Of a stretch of DNA of 64,000 bases, positions 1 to 8,235 are shown in pieces (position 1 is the first letter of the stretch; each line of letters opens with the position of its first letter). The stretch comes from Rothia mucilaginosa (GTDB taxonomy: Bacteria > Actinomycetota > Actinomycetes > Actinomycetales > Micrococcaceae), in assembly GCF_001061665.1 (NCBI RefSeq), contig NZ_JVSP01000016.1, positions 1 through 64,000 on the forward strand, given 5' to 3'. Position numbers and translations under genes: made by a program. The notes under the pieces are model-generated. The model made no database searches and was not told where the DNA came from. It saw only the letters and a program-made list of their open reading frames with translations.

Positions 1-691
1 TGGGTGCGTCGACGTAGAAGTTGACGGCTTGGTTCTTGTAGACGTTGGGGTTGTTTTCGCCGAGGCCGGTGCCGAGGTTGTAGGACTGCTTCAAAACAGG
101 GGCCTGGATATTGGTGTTAGCGAATTGGTCCTCGATTTCTTGGAGCATTTCTTCGATAGTGGGTCCCTTGGGGGTTTCTTTGGGGTTGGTGGGGGTGAGG
201 GTTTTAGTGTCGTTGGGTTGGCAGTATGTTGAGAACCCGGTTTTTAGGTTGTAGTTTGCAGCTTCGCCGATTGCGGGTTGTTCTAGGATGCGTATGGGTT
301 TACCCGGACGCTGGTCCTCGGAGTAGCATTCAGCATCGCCCGCTCTGCGCGCGGCGTGGGAGGTCATATGGTAGACCTGCCCCATACCGTCAACTGTTTT
401 AGGATGTTCTTTATCCCAGGCCTGCCGCGATGCTTCCACTGAAGTCGTGGAGGCAGTATTACCGTCTGAAATGTCTACCTGTCGAGAATGGTCAGTAGTT
501 CTGGAACGCTTCGTGTGGTTATCTTTCGATGGGGGATTCTCCCCAGGTACTTTAATGCAATGGCCATTAGAATTTTGACTCGTACATTCAGCTGCCATTG
601 CAATCGGAGCGCTACACGTCATATTTACTGCAAAAATAGAAGCGTACAGAATAATATTTATATTCTTAATATTCTTCATGAAGGATTTCAT
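1..691 (-). CDS. Secreted hypothetical protein, C-terminus cut by window edge
   Basis: I do not recognise this protein. An uninterrupted leftward frame starts at ATG 691-689 and is still open at base 1, so at least 230 residues are present and the 3' end is missing. The N-terminus is a lysine-rich start (MKSFMKNIKNIN) followed by a hydrophobic stretch ending in APIAMA-A, a probable Sec signal peptide cleaved near residue 33. The mature part is polar and Asn/Thr/Pro-rich with scattered cysteines. Its ATG overlaps the TGA of the upstream lipoprotein gene in an ATGA junction, so the two are probably translationally coupled. The first 150 bases of the gene are more A+T-rich than its neighbours. 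Confidence 0.75.
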   Translation of the reverse strand, partial: MKSFMKNIKNINIILYASIFAVNMTCSAPIAMAAECTSQNSNGHCIKVPGENPPSKDNHTKRSRTTDHSRQVDISDGNTASTTSVEASRQAWDKEHPKTVDGMGQVYHMTSHAARRAGDAECYSEDQRPGKPIRILEQPAIGEAANYNLKTGFSTYCQPNDTKTLTPTNPKETPKGPTIEEMLQEIEDQFANTNIQAPVLKQSYNLGTGLGENNPNVYKNQAVNFYVDAP

Positions 692-1404
692 TTTTGCTCC
701 ACATCTTCAGAATCTACAATCTTCCAATATCCATTAGAATACGTAAACAGAAAGTAAAAAGAATCGTTTTTCGTATCCGTATTAGCATCCATTTCGAGAT
801 GCCCATCAGGATTTACATATGTAACTGTTGACCACAGGATGCGAAACTTCATTCGGTAATCTTTCTTCTGGCTATCATAAATCAGAGAACCTTCAGACTG
901 ATAAGATTCCAGCCCTCCAATAATCCATCCTCCGCGACTATAAAGAGATTCCACATATTTGTATGATTTATATTCTTCTGTTTCTTGCGCAATATATTTA
1001 TAGGCATAAGAACAGTCACCGGTTTGTGTACCGTAGTTGTGGGCAACCAGCCAGTCTTCCATCATGTGAATGAGACCCTCTTCGGTTTCAGGGTACTGCG
1101 CAGGCTCGTTGCGGGGCTTCGGGACATTCTGGGCCGGGCCGTAACCGTCCGCCTTGCGGTACTCGCCATCGGGGGCTTTCGAGCCACCGGAGTAGCCTCG
1201 GGTAATGACAGGGCTCGGAGTAGCCGATGCAGAAGTAGCGTCGGATGCCGTAGCCGCCGCTGTCTCGCTCGGCGTGGCGGAAGAAGTCGAGCCTGCAGCC
1301 TCATTAGCGGCCTGCTGACCGCATGCCGCAAGCAGGCCGGTCAGGCTGAATAGTGCGCCGCCGCTCAGCAGCGCGCGGCGGGTCAAAACGGATTCAGGTC
1401 CCAT
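688..1404 (-). CDS. Lipoprotein, DUF6318-like
   Basis: Secreted lipoprotein of unknown function, 238 residues from ATG 1404. I chose this start because a GGAG Shine-Dalgarno lies six bases upstream. A TTG four codons earlier would place that GGAG inside the gene. The N-terminus has TRR, a hydrophobic core and the lipobox LLAAC (Cys28), then an Ala/Ser/Thr-rich linker and a globular domain. Features such as YPETEEGLIHMMEDW and YGTQTGDCSY, and the C-terminal GYWKIVDS, recur in the three lipoprotein paralogues at 24.6-27.4 kb. The assignment to DUF6318 rests on memory of Micrococcaceae lipoproteins with this layout. It is the first gene of a coupled pair with the edge gene. Confidence 0.8.
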   Translation of the reverse strand: MGPESVLTRRALLSGGALFSLTGLLAACGQQAANEAAGSTSSATPSETAAATASDATSASATPSPVITRGYSGGSKAPDGEYRKADGYGPAQNVPKPRNEPAQYPETEEGLIHMMEDWLVAHNYGTQTGDCSYAYKYIAQETEEYKSYKYVESLYSRGGWIIGGLESYQSEGSLIYDSQKKDYRMKFRILWSTVTYVNPDGHLEMDANTDTKNDSFYFLFTYSNGYWKIVDSEDVEQK

Positions 1405-1844
1405 TGGGTGCTCCAATCGTCGGTGATGGTGTGTATGTGCTAGTCGAGAATGTTTCTGTAGGTACGGCGACGTGCCTCGAAAGTGTTCTGGCTAGGTATT
1501 CCATGCTGTCGATGCACCGGTGCATCGCTTTGGCTCCCGAGACCACCTTACAGGATGTTTGCCATCTTTTGCAGTCTTTTGTAGTTTGTGAAGTTTAGAT
1601 GTAGATATTGGAATACTTTCGCTATCAAGTAGGTCTTCGGAGTGTGTTGATTGAGAGAAGTGTTGGTTCAGAGGGTATTGGGGGAGGGGGCGAGGCAACC
1701 TCGACCTCTCAGACCTGCCAACTGCATTCGGCGCATCGCCTTACTCATAATGTGGCGGGCAACTCATGCGGCTCACGCGGGGTGTTAGGCAGTACTACAC
1801 TTAAAACGAAAGTCACATCGCCGTCACTGAAGAAAAGAGTTTTT
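1405..1844. other. Divergent intergenic region with long palindrome
   Basis: The 440 bases separate the leftward lipoprotein gene from rightward zapE. The open frame of zapE continues back to 1608, but its translation there is Ser/Thr/Gly-rich filler unlike any ATPase. I see a perfect 18-bp palindrome CGATGCACCGGTGCATCG at 1510-1527 and a possible zapE promoter at 1722-1751. No other gene is evident. Confidence 0.5.
1722..1751 (+). promoter_or_regulatory. Possible zapE promoter
   Basis: CTGCAT (1722-1727) and CATAAT (1746-1751) are separated by 18 bases. Transcription would begin near 1758, which fits a GTG start at 1845 and argues against the longer frame from 1608. Weak prediction based on sequence only. 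Confidence 0.3.
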
Positions 1845-2894
1845 GTGCCCACCACGACCGTACATTTGACCGACCGCATCCCGCGCGTGTCTGCCGATGA
1901 GCTGCTGGCAGGTTTCCGCCCGTCAGAGCGTTTTGGAGAGGTTTCGTTCGACACCTATATCCCCGACCCGAACCAGCCTTCGCAGGCTGAAGCGGTGCAG
2001 AAGCTCAAGGATTTTGGCGACAAGATTAACGGCGGCGGCTCTGGCGGCGGCTTCTTTGGTCGACTCTTTGGCGGCAAGAAGAAGGACACCTCGAAGGCCG
2101 GCCTGTACCTTGACGGCGGTTTTGGTGTGGGTAAGACCCACCTGCTGGCTTCGCTGTGGCATTACGTGGACGGCCCGAAGGCATTCGGCACGTTCGTGGA
2201 GTACACGAACCTGGTGGGTGCGTTGACGTTCCGCAAGACGGTTGAGGCGCTGAGTGGCTACAAGCTGGTGTGCATCGACGAGTTTGAGCTGGACGACCCG
2301 GGCGATACGGTGCTCATGTCCCGCCTGATGCGTGAGCTGGCCGATGCCGGCGTGAAGCTTGTGGCGACTTCGAATACTCTGCCGGGTGCCCTGGGTGAGG
2401 GTCGCTTCGCGGCGGAGGACTTTAAGCGTGAGATTCAGGTTCTGTCCTCGCAGTTTGAGGTGCACCGCGTGGATGGTGAGGACTTCCGTCACCGTGGCCT
2501 GCCCGCCGCACCGGAGCCTGTAGCAGACGCCGAGTTTGACGCGAAGGTTGAGGAGGTGTTCGCCGGTAAGACGGTGGGCGTCGATAACTTCGCGGACCTG
2601 GTGGAGCATCTGGCGAAGGTTCACCCCTCGCGTTACCGTCAGCTGATTGACGGTCTGCAGGGTGTTGCGTGGCGTGATGTGCAGCCGATTACTGAGCAGT
2701 CGGTGGCGTTGCGTTTTGTGGTGCTGGCTGACCGCCTGTATGACAAGGACCTGCCGATTGTTTCTTCGGGTGTGCCTTTTGACAAGGTGTTTACCCCGGA
2801 GATGCTGGCCGGTGGTTACCAGAAGAAGTATTTCCGTGCGGTGTCTCGTTTGACGGCGTTGGCTCGTGAAGGCATGCTCGGCGAATCTGAGTAG
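1845..2894 (+). CDS. zapE: ZapE / AFG1-like cell division ATPase
   Basis: AFG1/ZapE family P-loop ATPase, 349 residues from GTG 1845, close to the usual family length. Walker A is GGFGVGKTHLL and Walker B is VCIDEFELDD. The downstream TSNTLP segment and the long C-terminal helical part (RYRQLIDGL, ALRFVVLADRLYD) fit the family. In E. coli ZapE associates with the constriction ring; the role in Actinobacteria is less well defined. An unusual Gly-rich insert (GGGSGGGFFGRLFGGKKK) precedes Walker A. The start is uncertain because the frame is open back to 1608, but conserved-looking sequence begins only at TVHLTDRIPRVSADELL. It converges with cas3 across a shared terminator. Confidence 0.85.
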   Translation: MPTTTVHLTDRIPRVSADELLAGFRPSERFGEVSFDTYIPDPNQPSQAEAVQKLKDFGDKINGGGSGGGFFGRLFGGKKKDTSKAGLYLDGGFGVGKTHLLASLWHYVDGPKAFGTFVEYTNLVGALTFRKTVEALSGYKLVCIDEFELDDPGDTVLMSRLMRELADAGVKLVATSNTLPGALGEGRFAAEDFKREIQVLSSQFEVHRVDGEDFRHRGLPAAPEPVADAEFDAKVEEVFAGKTVGVDNFADLVEHLAKVHPSRYRQLIDGLQGVAWRDVQPITEQSVALRFVVLADRLYDKDLPIVSSGVPFDKVFTPEMLAGGYQKKYFRAVSRLTALAREGMLGESE

Positions 2895-2971
2895 CCGCCG
2901 CCTGACGCTGCGAAACCGCGCAGCGTGAACTGCGTAGGGTGAATCGCGCTGAAAAGTTTTATATGCAAAGG

Positions 2972-3014
2972 CCCCCGCCGGATGCTCCACGAGAGGATCC
3001 GGCGGGGGTCTTTG
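2972..3014. terminator. Bidirectional terminator between zapE and cas3
   Basis: A perfect 12-bp stem CCCCCGCCGGAT (2972-2983) / ATCCGGCGGGGG (2997-3008) with a 13-base loop is followed by TCTTTG. It lies between convergent genes and could stop transcription from both sides. Confidence 0.85.
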
Positions 3015-3024
3015 TTTGTCTTAG

Positions 3025-6000
3025 CTAGTCTTCGTTATCAAGCTTGAAGCTCTGCAGGCCTAGCTTGGTGGTGTACACCAGTTCGTAATCGCAGAGCCTG
3101 TATGAGTACACGCCTGCTTCGACCTCTTCGAAGGGCAAGATGAGCTGCCCCTCCAGCATGAATGACTTCTGCCAGTTTTCGATGCGTTCCTTTTCCAGCT
3201 GGTCGAGTGCGGCATCGAAGCGGAGCTTTCCGCCCTCGATGCGGTGGTTGGGTGCATCTGAGTATTGGTAGGGGAGTCGAATCGACGAAGCCGCAAGTTG
3301 CATGCTCTGCCAGTAAGTCGGCGGGTTATCGGCTGAAGCGTCAAAGCGGAGAGATTCAGCCTCGTCTGTGCCGTTGATGGAAGGCAAAAGCCGGTAGCTT
3401 TTAATCGCGCTCTTGGGATTGCCCGGTTGGTTCCGTTCCACAACGATTGCGATAACTTCCAGGGATGCGTCGGTGTCGCGGACCTTTGCCTCGCCGATTT
3501 GCTCGTCAGAGAATCGCCGGTCGTTGGAGTGGAGAAGGCTCTTCATGCATTTCGCCATGGTGTACTGTTCACTCCCGGGTACACAGAGCAGATAGCCTTT
3601 AGCTCGTCGCTCTGCGTGGTCTTGATTCTGCTGATAGTCCCGTTTGGCATGCTCGTAATCATTTGACCAAGCTTCCGGAATTTCACTAGACCCATTCTTC
3701 TGATAGGTCTTCTGCACCAGTGGACTGATGTCCGCAGGAATTCGAATAGGTTCACCGTCGAAGTGGGGGAGTAGCTGCGCGTAGCTGCTGAACAGAATCA
3801 TCGGCTCGTAGACTGCCTTGGATCCACGCGGGAAGTCGGGTGCCTCATTGCGTGAACCGAACGTTTCAACTCCTCGTACGTAGCACACCGGCTTGCGGTA
3901 TGCGGGGGTGCGTTCTGAACTGCTGCGGCTATCGTGACGGTGTAGACGTCCCATGCGCTGAAGTACCAAGTCGACCGGCGCGAAGTCGGTAACCATTACG
4001 TCAAAGTCCAGGTCAAGCGACTGTTCGATGACCTGCGTACCCACCACAATGAGGCGGTGCGGGCGCGAGGAATCCTCCCCGTCAGCTTTGCTGTAGTGTG
4101 CCTTCTTGCCGAGCTTGGAGACAAGAATTTCTTCTTGTTCGGCGCGGTGTGTGGCGGTAAAGCGAGAGTGCGTGAGGATTACGTGCTCTTCACCGAACTG
4201 TTCACTCAGGAATGCGTGCATCTCCTGGGCTCGTCCAACGGTGTTGCAGATGACTGCGGCGCATCCGTGGTCGTTAGCGAGCGATTCGAGTACGTTCAGG
4301 ACGCTTTCGGGGCTGTCGTCAATGAGCTTCAGTTCGATTTCGGTTTGCTCTACGGGCTGTTCAACCTTCCATTTCTTGGGAGTTCCGTTGTCCTCGGCGG
4401 TGAGCGTGTGGATGACGGGGTAATCCAAATCAAGAGGAGAATTTTCAGTCACCGCAGGTGCTGAAGGTGCTTGAGTCTTCGTAAGATTAGCCATCATTCG
4501 AGCCATCATGTCATTATTCTTCGGTGCAGAAACAGAATCAGTTACCTTGTGCGGGTCTGCTCCAACCTTTAGGCCCTTGGCATAGCTTTCCATAAGATCA
4601 TCACGAGTAGCTGACGGCAGGGTTGCCGACATGAGAATGACGGGCGCATTCACCTGACCCAGCCAGTAGAGCGCACTGGAAAGGTATTGGTTCATGTATG
4701 CGTCGTAGGCGTGAACCTCATCAATGATGATGACCTTAGACGCAAGACCGAGGTGCCGGAGCATCACATGCCGTGCTTGCAGAGCGGTCATGAGAACTTG
4801 GTCGATGGTGCACACAACGAAGCTGGAGAGGAGCCCCTTCTTGGTGCCGCTGAGCCAGCTGTGCCGAGCAAGAGACGTTCCGGGACGCAGCGTTTTTCGA
4901 TTGTTTTCTTGTTTAGAGGCAGAAGACTCATCGAAAATATCTGCCTTAGAGAGCGCCTCATAGGACTTGTTGAACCGGTTTTTGGAGTGCCCCAGGAACA
5001 TGGTGTGCGGCTCAAGAGGTCCGCCATGTTCTTGCGCCACATTGTTTGTCTGGTATTTCACCCATTCGATAACACGGTCAAAGAGAGCATTAGAAGTCGC
5101 CTGGGTTGGTGCCGCGAAGGCTACTCCGGTGCGACCGGTCGCCTGCGCAAGGAACTCTGCAGCGATGAGGCCAGCTTCAGTTTTACCTTGACCCATGGGC
5201 GCTTCGATGCACATCATGCCGCCGCTTTGCATGGAGCGTGCCGCTTCGACTACGACTTCCTGCATGGGGCGTAGGATTGGGTTGCTCCACCCAAAGCGGG
5301 ATGCGTAGAGGTCAGCTGCAGGGGTGCCGGGGTTAGTGTCCAGCGCGGCAATCCAGCGTTGTTCAAGCCCGAGCGCCTGCCAACCGATGCGCGCTCGCTG
5401 TTCCTGTTCGGCTGAGCCGAAGGTTCCCATGGGGAAGAAATCAGGGTTTGATGCAATCCAGTCTGACATGATGACGAAACCGGTAATGCAGAACTGCACG
5501 GAGACGGGGATGGTCTGTCCGTGGTGTGCTAACTGCTGCAATGCTGAGGATGCGCCAAAACGTTCCAGAGTGATGTCGTAGAGTTCCTGCCAGGTGGCAT
5601 GCCATTTGGGGGAGAGACGCTCCAAAATGACGTTGCTTAGGTCTGCTGAACTAGCGAGATATTCTGCGGGTGTGCCGTGGTGCGCGCCGGAAATGCTTGC
5701 GAGAGTTTCAGCAACTTCGCGCGGTATTCCCTCAATATTGCTGGTGAGCAGGTGAATGAGGATGCTCTGGCTGTACTTGCTGTGGGGGCATCGTAAGCCG
5801 CTAACGGGGGTTACGAGATCTTCGGGGAACTCAAAGTCCTGCTGCTCGATACGCTGACGGTACACCGCGAGGTTTTCGTCGCGTCGTGCATCGAGCTGTC
5901 CGGAGAATTCGGGGGTTGCTTTGCCCATGTCGTGGGTGGCGGCGAGCCAGCATACGAGTGCGCGTGTATCTTGCATAGAAAGGTGGAGATGTTCGCTGAA

Positions 6001-6174
6001 TCGTTTTTGCAGACCGGGTGCGAGCCATGTATCCCAGAGCCGTGCGGCTACAGAGCCTGCATCGAACATGTGCTGAACGAGGGAGAGGCCGCGCGTGGGG
6101 GATTCCTTGTCTCCTGTTTTTGCCCAGAATGATGCCGTTTCAGGTGTTGAAAGATGCTCAGGGGTGGGTGCCAT
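3025..6174 (-). CDS. cas3: CRISPR-associated helicase-nuclease Cas3 (type I-E)
   Basis: Cas3 is the effector recruited by target-bound Cascade to unwind and degrade DNA. This copy has 1049 residues and is fused HD-helicase. The HD nuclease part shows His35, HDMGK (81-85) and GAHHG (163-167). The SF2 helicase shows EAPMGQGKT (Walker A, near 314-322), DEVH (near 475-478), LMSATLP, and motif VI as QRMGRLHRHD. A Cas3 C-terminal extension follows. It starts at ATG 6174 with AAGGAG four bases upstream. It is transcribed away from the Cascade operon; the intergenic region between them holds the degenerate mini-array and the cas8e promoter. All catalytic motifs I can check are intact, so the gene looks functional. 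Confidence 0.97.
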   Translation of the reverse strand: MAPTPEHLSTPETASFWAKTGDKESPTRGLSLVQHMFDAGSVAARLWDTWLAPGLQKRFSEHLHLSMQDTRALVCWLAATHDMGKATPEFSGQLDARRDENLAVYRQRIEQQDFEFPEDLVTPVSGLRCPHSKYSQSILIHLLTSNIEGIPREVAETLASISGAHHGTPAEYLASSADLSNVILERLSPKWHATWQELYDITLERFGASSALQQLAHHGQTIPVSVQFCITGFVIMSDWIASNPDFFPMGTFGSAEQEQRARIGWQALGLEQRWIAALDTNPGTPAADLYASRFGWSNPILRPMQEVVVEAARSMQSGGMMCIEAPMGQGKTEAGLIAAEFLAQATGRTGVAFAAPTQATSNALFDRVIEWVKYQTNNVAQEHGGPLEPHTMFLGHSKNRFNKSYEALSKADIFDESSASKQENNRKTLRPGTSLARHSWLSGTKKGLLSSFVVCTIDQVLMTALQARHVMLRHLGLASKVIIIDEVHAYDAYMNQYLSSALYWLGQVNAPVILMSATLPSATRDDLMESYAKGLKVGADPHKVTDSVSAPKNNDMMARMMANLTKTQAPSAPAVTENSPLDLDYPVIHTLTAEDNGTPKKWKVEQPVEQTEIELKLIDDSPESVLNVLESLANDHGCAAVICNTVGRAQEMHAFLSEQFGEEHVILTHSRFTATHRAEQEEILVSKLGKKAHYSKADGEDSSRPHRLIVVGTQVIEQSLDLDFDVMVTDFAPVDLVLQRMGRLHRHDSRSSSERTPAYRKPVCYVRGVETFGSRNEAPDFPRGSKAVYEPMILFSSYAQLLPHFDGEPIRIPADISPLVQKTYQKNGSSEIPEAWSNDYEHAKRDYQQNQDHAERRAKGYLLCVPGSEQYTMAKCMKSLLHSNDRRFSDEQIGEAKVRDTDASLEVIAIVVERNQPGNPKSAIKSYRLLPSINGTDEAESLRFDASADNPPTYWQSMQLAASSIRLPYQYSDAPNHRIEGGKLRFDAALDQLEKERIENWQKSFMLEGQLILPFEEVEAGVYSYRLCDYELVYTTKLGLQSFKLDNED

Positions 6175-6225
6175 GATTCTCCTTAGACGGTAGACTAGTG
6201 CGTGCCTCGTTGCGGTGCGAGGCGT

Positions 6226-6304
6226 ATGTTCCCCGAAGCAGACGGGGATGAGCCAGTATTTATAAAATTGGTTGATGTGGTCCCTGCGTGAGCGGGGATT
6301 CTGC
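6226..6304 (+). CRISPR. Degenerate two-repeat mini-array, CreR-like guide RNA candidate
   Basis: Pseudo-repeat 1 (6226-6254) keeps both ends of the array repeat (ATGTTCCCC and GGGGATGAGCC) but has a changed loop with one extra base; a CCCCG/CGGGG stem remains. Pseudo-repeat 2 (6277-6304) matches the 28-base consensus at 20 positions; its stem CCCTGC/GCGGGG is kept through a G-U pair with a GTGA loop. Between them lie only 22 bases, against 32-33 in the array. Orientation matches the main array, so Cas6e could process a transcript. The spacer starting at 6256 (GTATTTATAAAAT for its first 13 bases) resembles a PAM-flanked site at 6349 in the cas8e promoter. Known CreR RNAs in other type I systems have this architecture. 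Transcription is not shown. Confidence 0.8.
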
Positions 6305-6345
6305 TTCCATTGCGTCTGGTTTCACTCTACACCTTAAAAATATCA

Positions 6346-6369
6346 AAGGTATTAATAAATTGGTAGATT
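6346..6369 (+). promoter_or_regulatory. Candidate Cascade operator (PAM plus seed match to mini-array spacer)
   Basis: AAG (6346-6348) is the preferred I-E PAM. The next 13 bases, GTATTAATAAATT, match the pseudo-spacer at 11 of 13 positions. The two mismatches fall at positions 6 and 12, which are flipped out and unpaired in type I-E guides. After a one-base gap the rest also aligns (TGGTAGAT against TGGTTGAT). A 32-base Cascade footprint from 6349 would reach 6380 and cover the -35 box at 6373-6378. Confidence 0.65.
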
Positions 6370-6372
6370 TAC

Positions 6373-6402
6373 TTGACTTAACCTTCTTGGTGCTCCTATA
6401 GT
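6373..6402 (+). promoter_or_regulatory. Promoter of the cas8e operon
   Basis: TTGACT (6373-6378) and TATAGT (6397-6402) are spaced by 18 bases, the best sigma-70-type promoter in this intergenic region. Transcription would start near 6409, giving a leader of about 140 bases that contains a hairpin (GTCCAC 6460-6465 / GTGGAC 6473-6478). Confidence 0.75.
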
Positions 6403-6549
6403 GGAATTATCAAGCCACTGGAGGCCCACCAAGAGCCCCCTGACAAGGCTAAATTAATGGTCCACTCCCATTGTGGACTAGAAACCATTTTTATGACTGC
6501 TCATTCGTCACTCGACAGTGAGCTGATTTCGATGATGAAAGGAGTGAGA

Positions 6550-8235
6550 ATGGCTAGCTTGGAAGAACCCCGCTTCAATCTTGTTGATGAAGCATGGATC
6601 CCGGTTCGACTGAAAACGGGCGAGGTTGCTGAGCTGTCACTCCATGATTTCTTCAAACGGGTGTATGAGATTGACCGAATTCAAACGGATAATCCGCTAA
6701 CCGATGTTGCAATCTTGGGTGTTGCGCTCATTATCTTTGCGCGCGCCACTTTTCTTAGCGAAGGCGTTAAGACTTTTGATGGTGCGGCTCCTTGGACTCG
6801 CCAGATGCGTGAGTCCGACGCTAATAACCTGACTGCTGTTCTGGGATACCTTGAAATTTTCAAGGACCGTTTCTGGCTGGTAGGCGGTGACCGCCCCTTT
6901 ATGCAGGTGCATGATTTGCACACGGCTAAGGGAGACACCAAACCCGTTAGCCGCTTGCTTTTGGACTCGGAGAGCGAGTACTTCTCGGTTCGTGCTGAAA
7001 AGACCTTGGACTCTCTGAGCTTTGCCGAGGCAGCACGCTACCTGCTGACGATTCAAGCCTGGGACTATTCCGGTATTAAATCTGGCGCAGTGGGTGACCC
7101 CCGTGTTAAGGGCGGTAAGGGCTACCCTCTGGGCGTTGGCTGGTACGGCACCACCGGTAAGGTGATTGTTCACGGTGCCAACATGATGGAAACCCTGCTG
7201 TACAGCCTCGACTATGAGCAGCTGACTGATGATGAGTCGTTTGCTCTTGACCTCCCGGTATGGGAACGTGCTGAACCTGATACCGCTGCACCCCGCGCCT
7301 ATACGGGAGGGTCTGCTGCGGCTTATAAAGATGAGCCGGGTCCTGCGAGCGGCATGTGCGAGATTCTGACCTGGCAGTCACGTCGTATCCGTCTGCATCA
7401 TGATGGCGAACGCGTAACTTCGGTTCTTGTTGCTAATGGCGACAAGTGGTTTGACCGTAATACCTATACTGACCCTCTGACAGGTTATCGCTACAGCAAG
7501 AATCAGTCGTCGAAGACTGAACAGGTGTGGATGCCTCAGGCTCATTCGGCTGAACGTACCTTGTGGCGTGGCGCTGATGCTCTGCTGACTCGTCTTACCC
7601 CGGAATCTGAGAAGCAGAATAAGCCTGCTCCTGTGATTCGTCAGCTGGGTTCGGGAAGGTACTTCCCGACTGATGCAGAGGTGCAGGTTCAGCTGGTAGG
7701 CGTTGAGTACGGCAACCAGAGTGCCGTGATTGAGAACATTATTTCTGACTCGATGACCATTGAGCTTTCTCTGCTGACTGATGAAGGCGTGAGCGCCTCG
7801 CAGATGGTGCGTGAAAATATTCAAGCAACCATGGACGCGGCAATTGCACTGGGACAGTTTGCGGGTAATTTGTTGCGTGCCGCAGGCAGGGAATACGAAT
7901 TCCGCGCAGACGCTACCGAAGCCGTACTTAACCGTATGGAAGAGTCTTTCCGCCTCTGGCTTGCAGACCAGGGAGCTACAGAGGATATCTCCACCAAGAA
8001 GGAAGAATGGCAGCGTCTGGTGCGTACCGCCATCCAGCACGAAGCGAACATCCTTATCGATAGTGCAGGGCCCAAGGCGATGCTCGGTTTCTTCGGTAAG
8101 GACCTTTCGGGAAACGAAGTTCTTTACAGCGTTGCTCACGCAGAACGACAGCTCCATGCGCGTCTGCGTAAAATCATCCCTTTGGCTTATCAAGCCTCCA
8201 CCTCTCACTCACCTCAGGAGGACACGAATGAGTGA
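6550..8235 (+). CDS. cas8e: Cascade large subunit Cas8e (Cse1/CasA)
   Basis: Large subunit of the type I-E surveillance complex; it recognises the PAM and recruits Cas3. Length is 561 residues from ATG 6550, chosen because AAAGGAG lies five bases upstream and the Cse1-typical beginning FNLVDEAWIPVR follows at once. The frame is open to an ATG at 6457, but the extra residues (HSHCGLETIFMTAH) look unrelated to the family. The central DRPFMQVHDL and the long helical C-terminal region fit Cse1. It is first in a tight operon and overlaps cas11 by 8 bases. It would be directly repressed if the mini-array guide works as proposed. Confidence 0.95.
   Translation: MASLEEPRFNLVDEAWIPVRLKTGEVAELSLHDFFKRVYEIDRIQTDNPLTDVAILGVALIIFARATFLSEGVKTFDGAAPWTRQMRESDANNLTAVLGYLEIFKDRFWLVGGDRPFMQVHDLHTAKGDTKPVSRLLLDSESEYFSVRAEKTLDSLSFAEAARYLLTIQAWDYSGIKSGAVGDPRVKGGKGYPLGVGWYGTTGKVIVHGANMMETLLYSLDYEQLTDDESFALDLPVWERAEPDTAAPRAYTGGSAAAYKDEPGPASGMCEILTWQSRRIRLHHDGERVTSVLVANGDKWFDRNTYTDPLTGYRYSKNQSSKTEQVWMPQAHSAERTLWRGADALLTRLTPESEKQNKPAPVIRQLGSGRYFPTDAEVQVQLVGVEYGNQSAVIENIISDSMTIELSLLTDEGVSASQMVRENIQATMDAAIALGQFAGNLLRAAGREYEFRADATEAVLNRMEESFRLWLADQGATEDISTKKEEWQRLVRTAIQHEANILIDSAGPKAMLGFFGKDLSGNEVLYSVAHAERQLHARLRKIIPLAYQASTSHSPQEDTNE

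Noticed and set aside
6305-6372. A CreT-like toxin RNA or toxin peptide beside the mini-array
   Set aside because: CreTA pairs guard a toxin gene. I see no small open frame with its own ribosome-binding site between the mini-array and the promoter, and the target found is the cas promoter, so a CreR-type regulator is the better reading.
6457-6549. Longer Cas8e N-terminus from ATG 6457
   Set aside because: The added residues are unlike Cse1 and no Shine-Dalgarno is present; AAAGGAG stands before ATG 6550.
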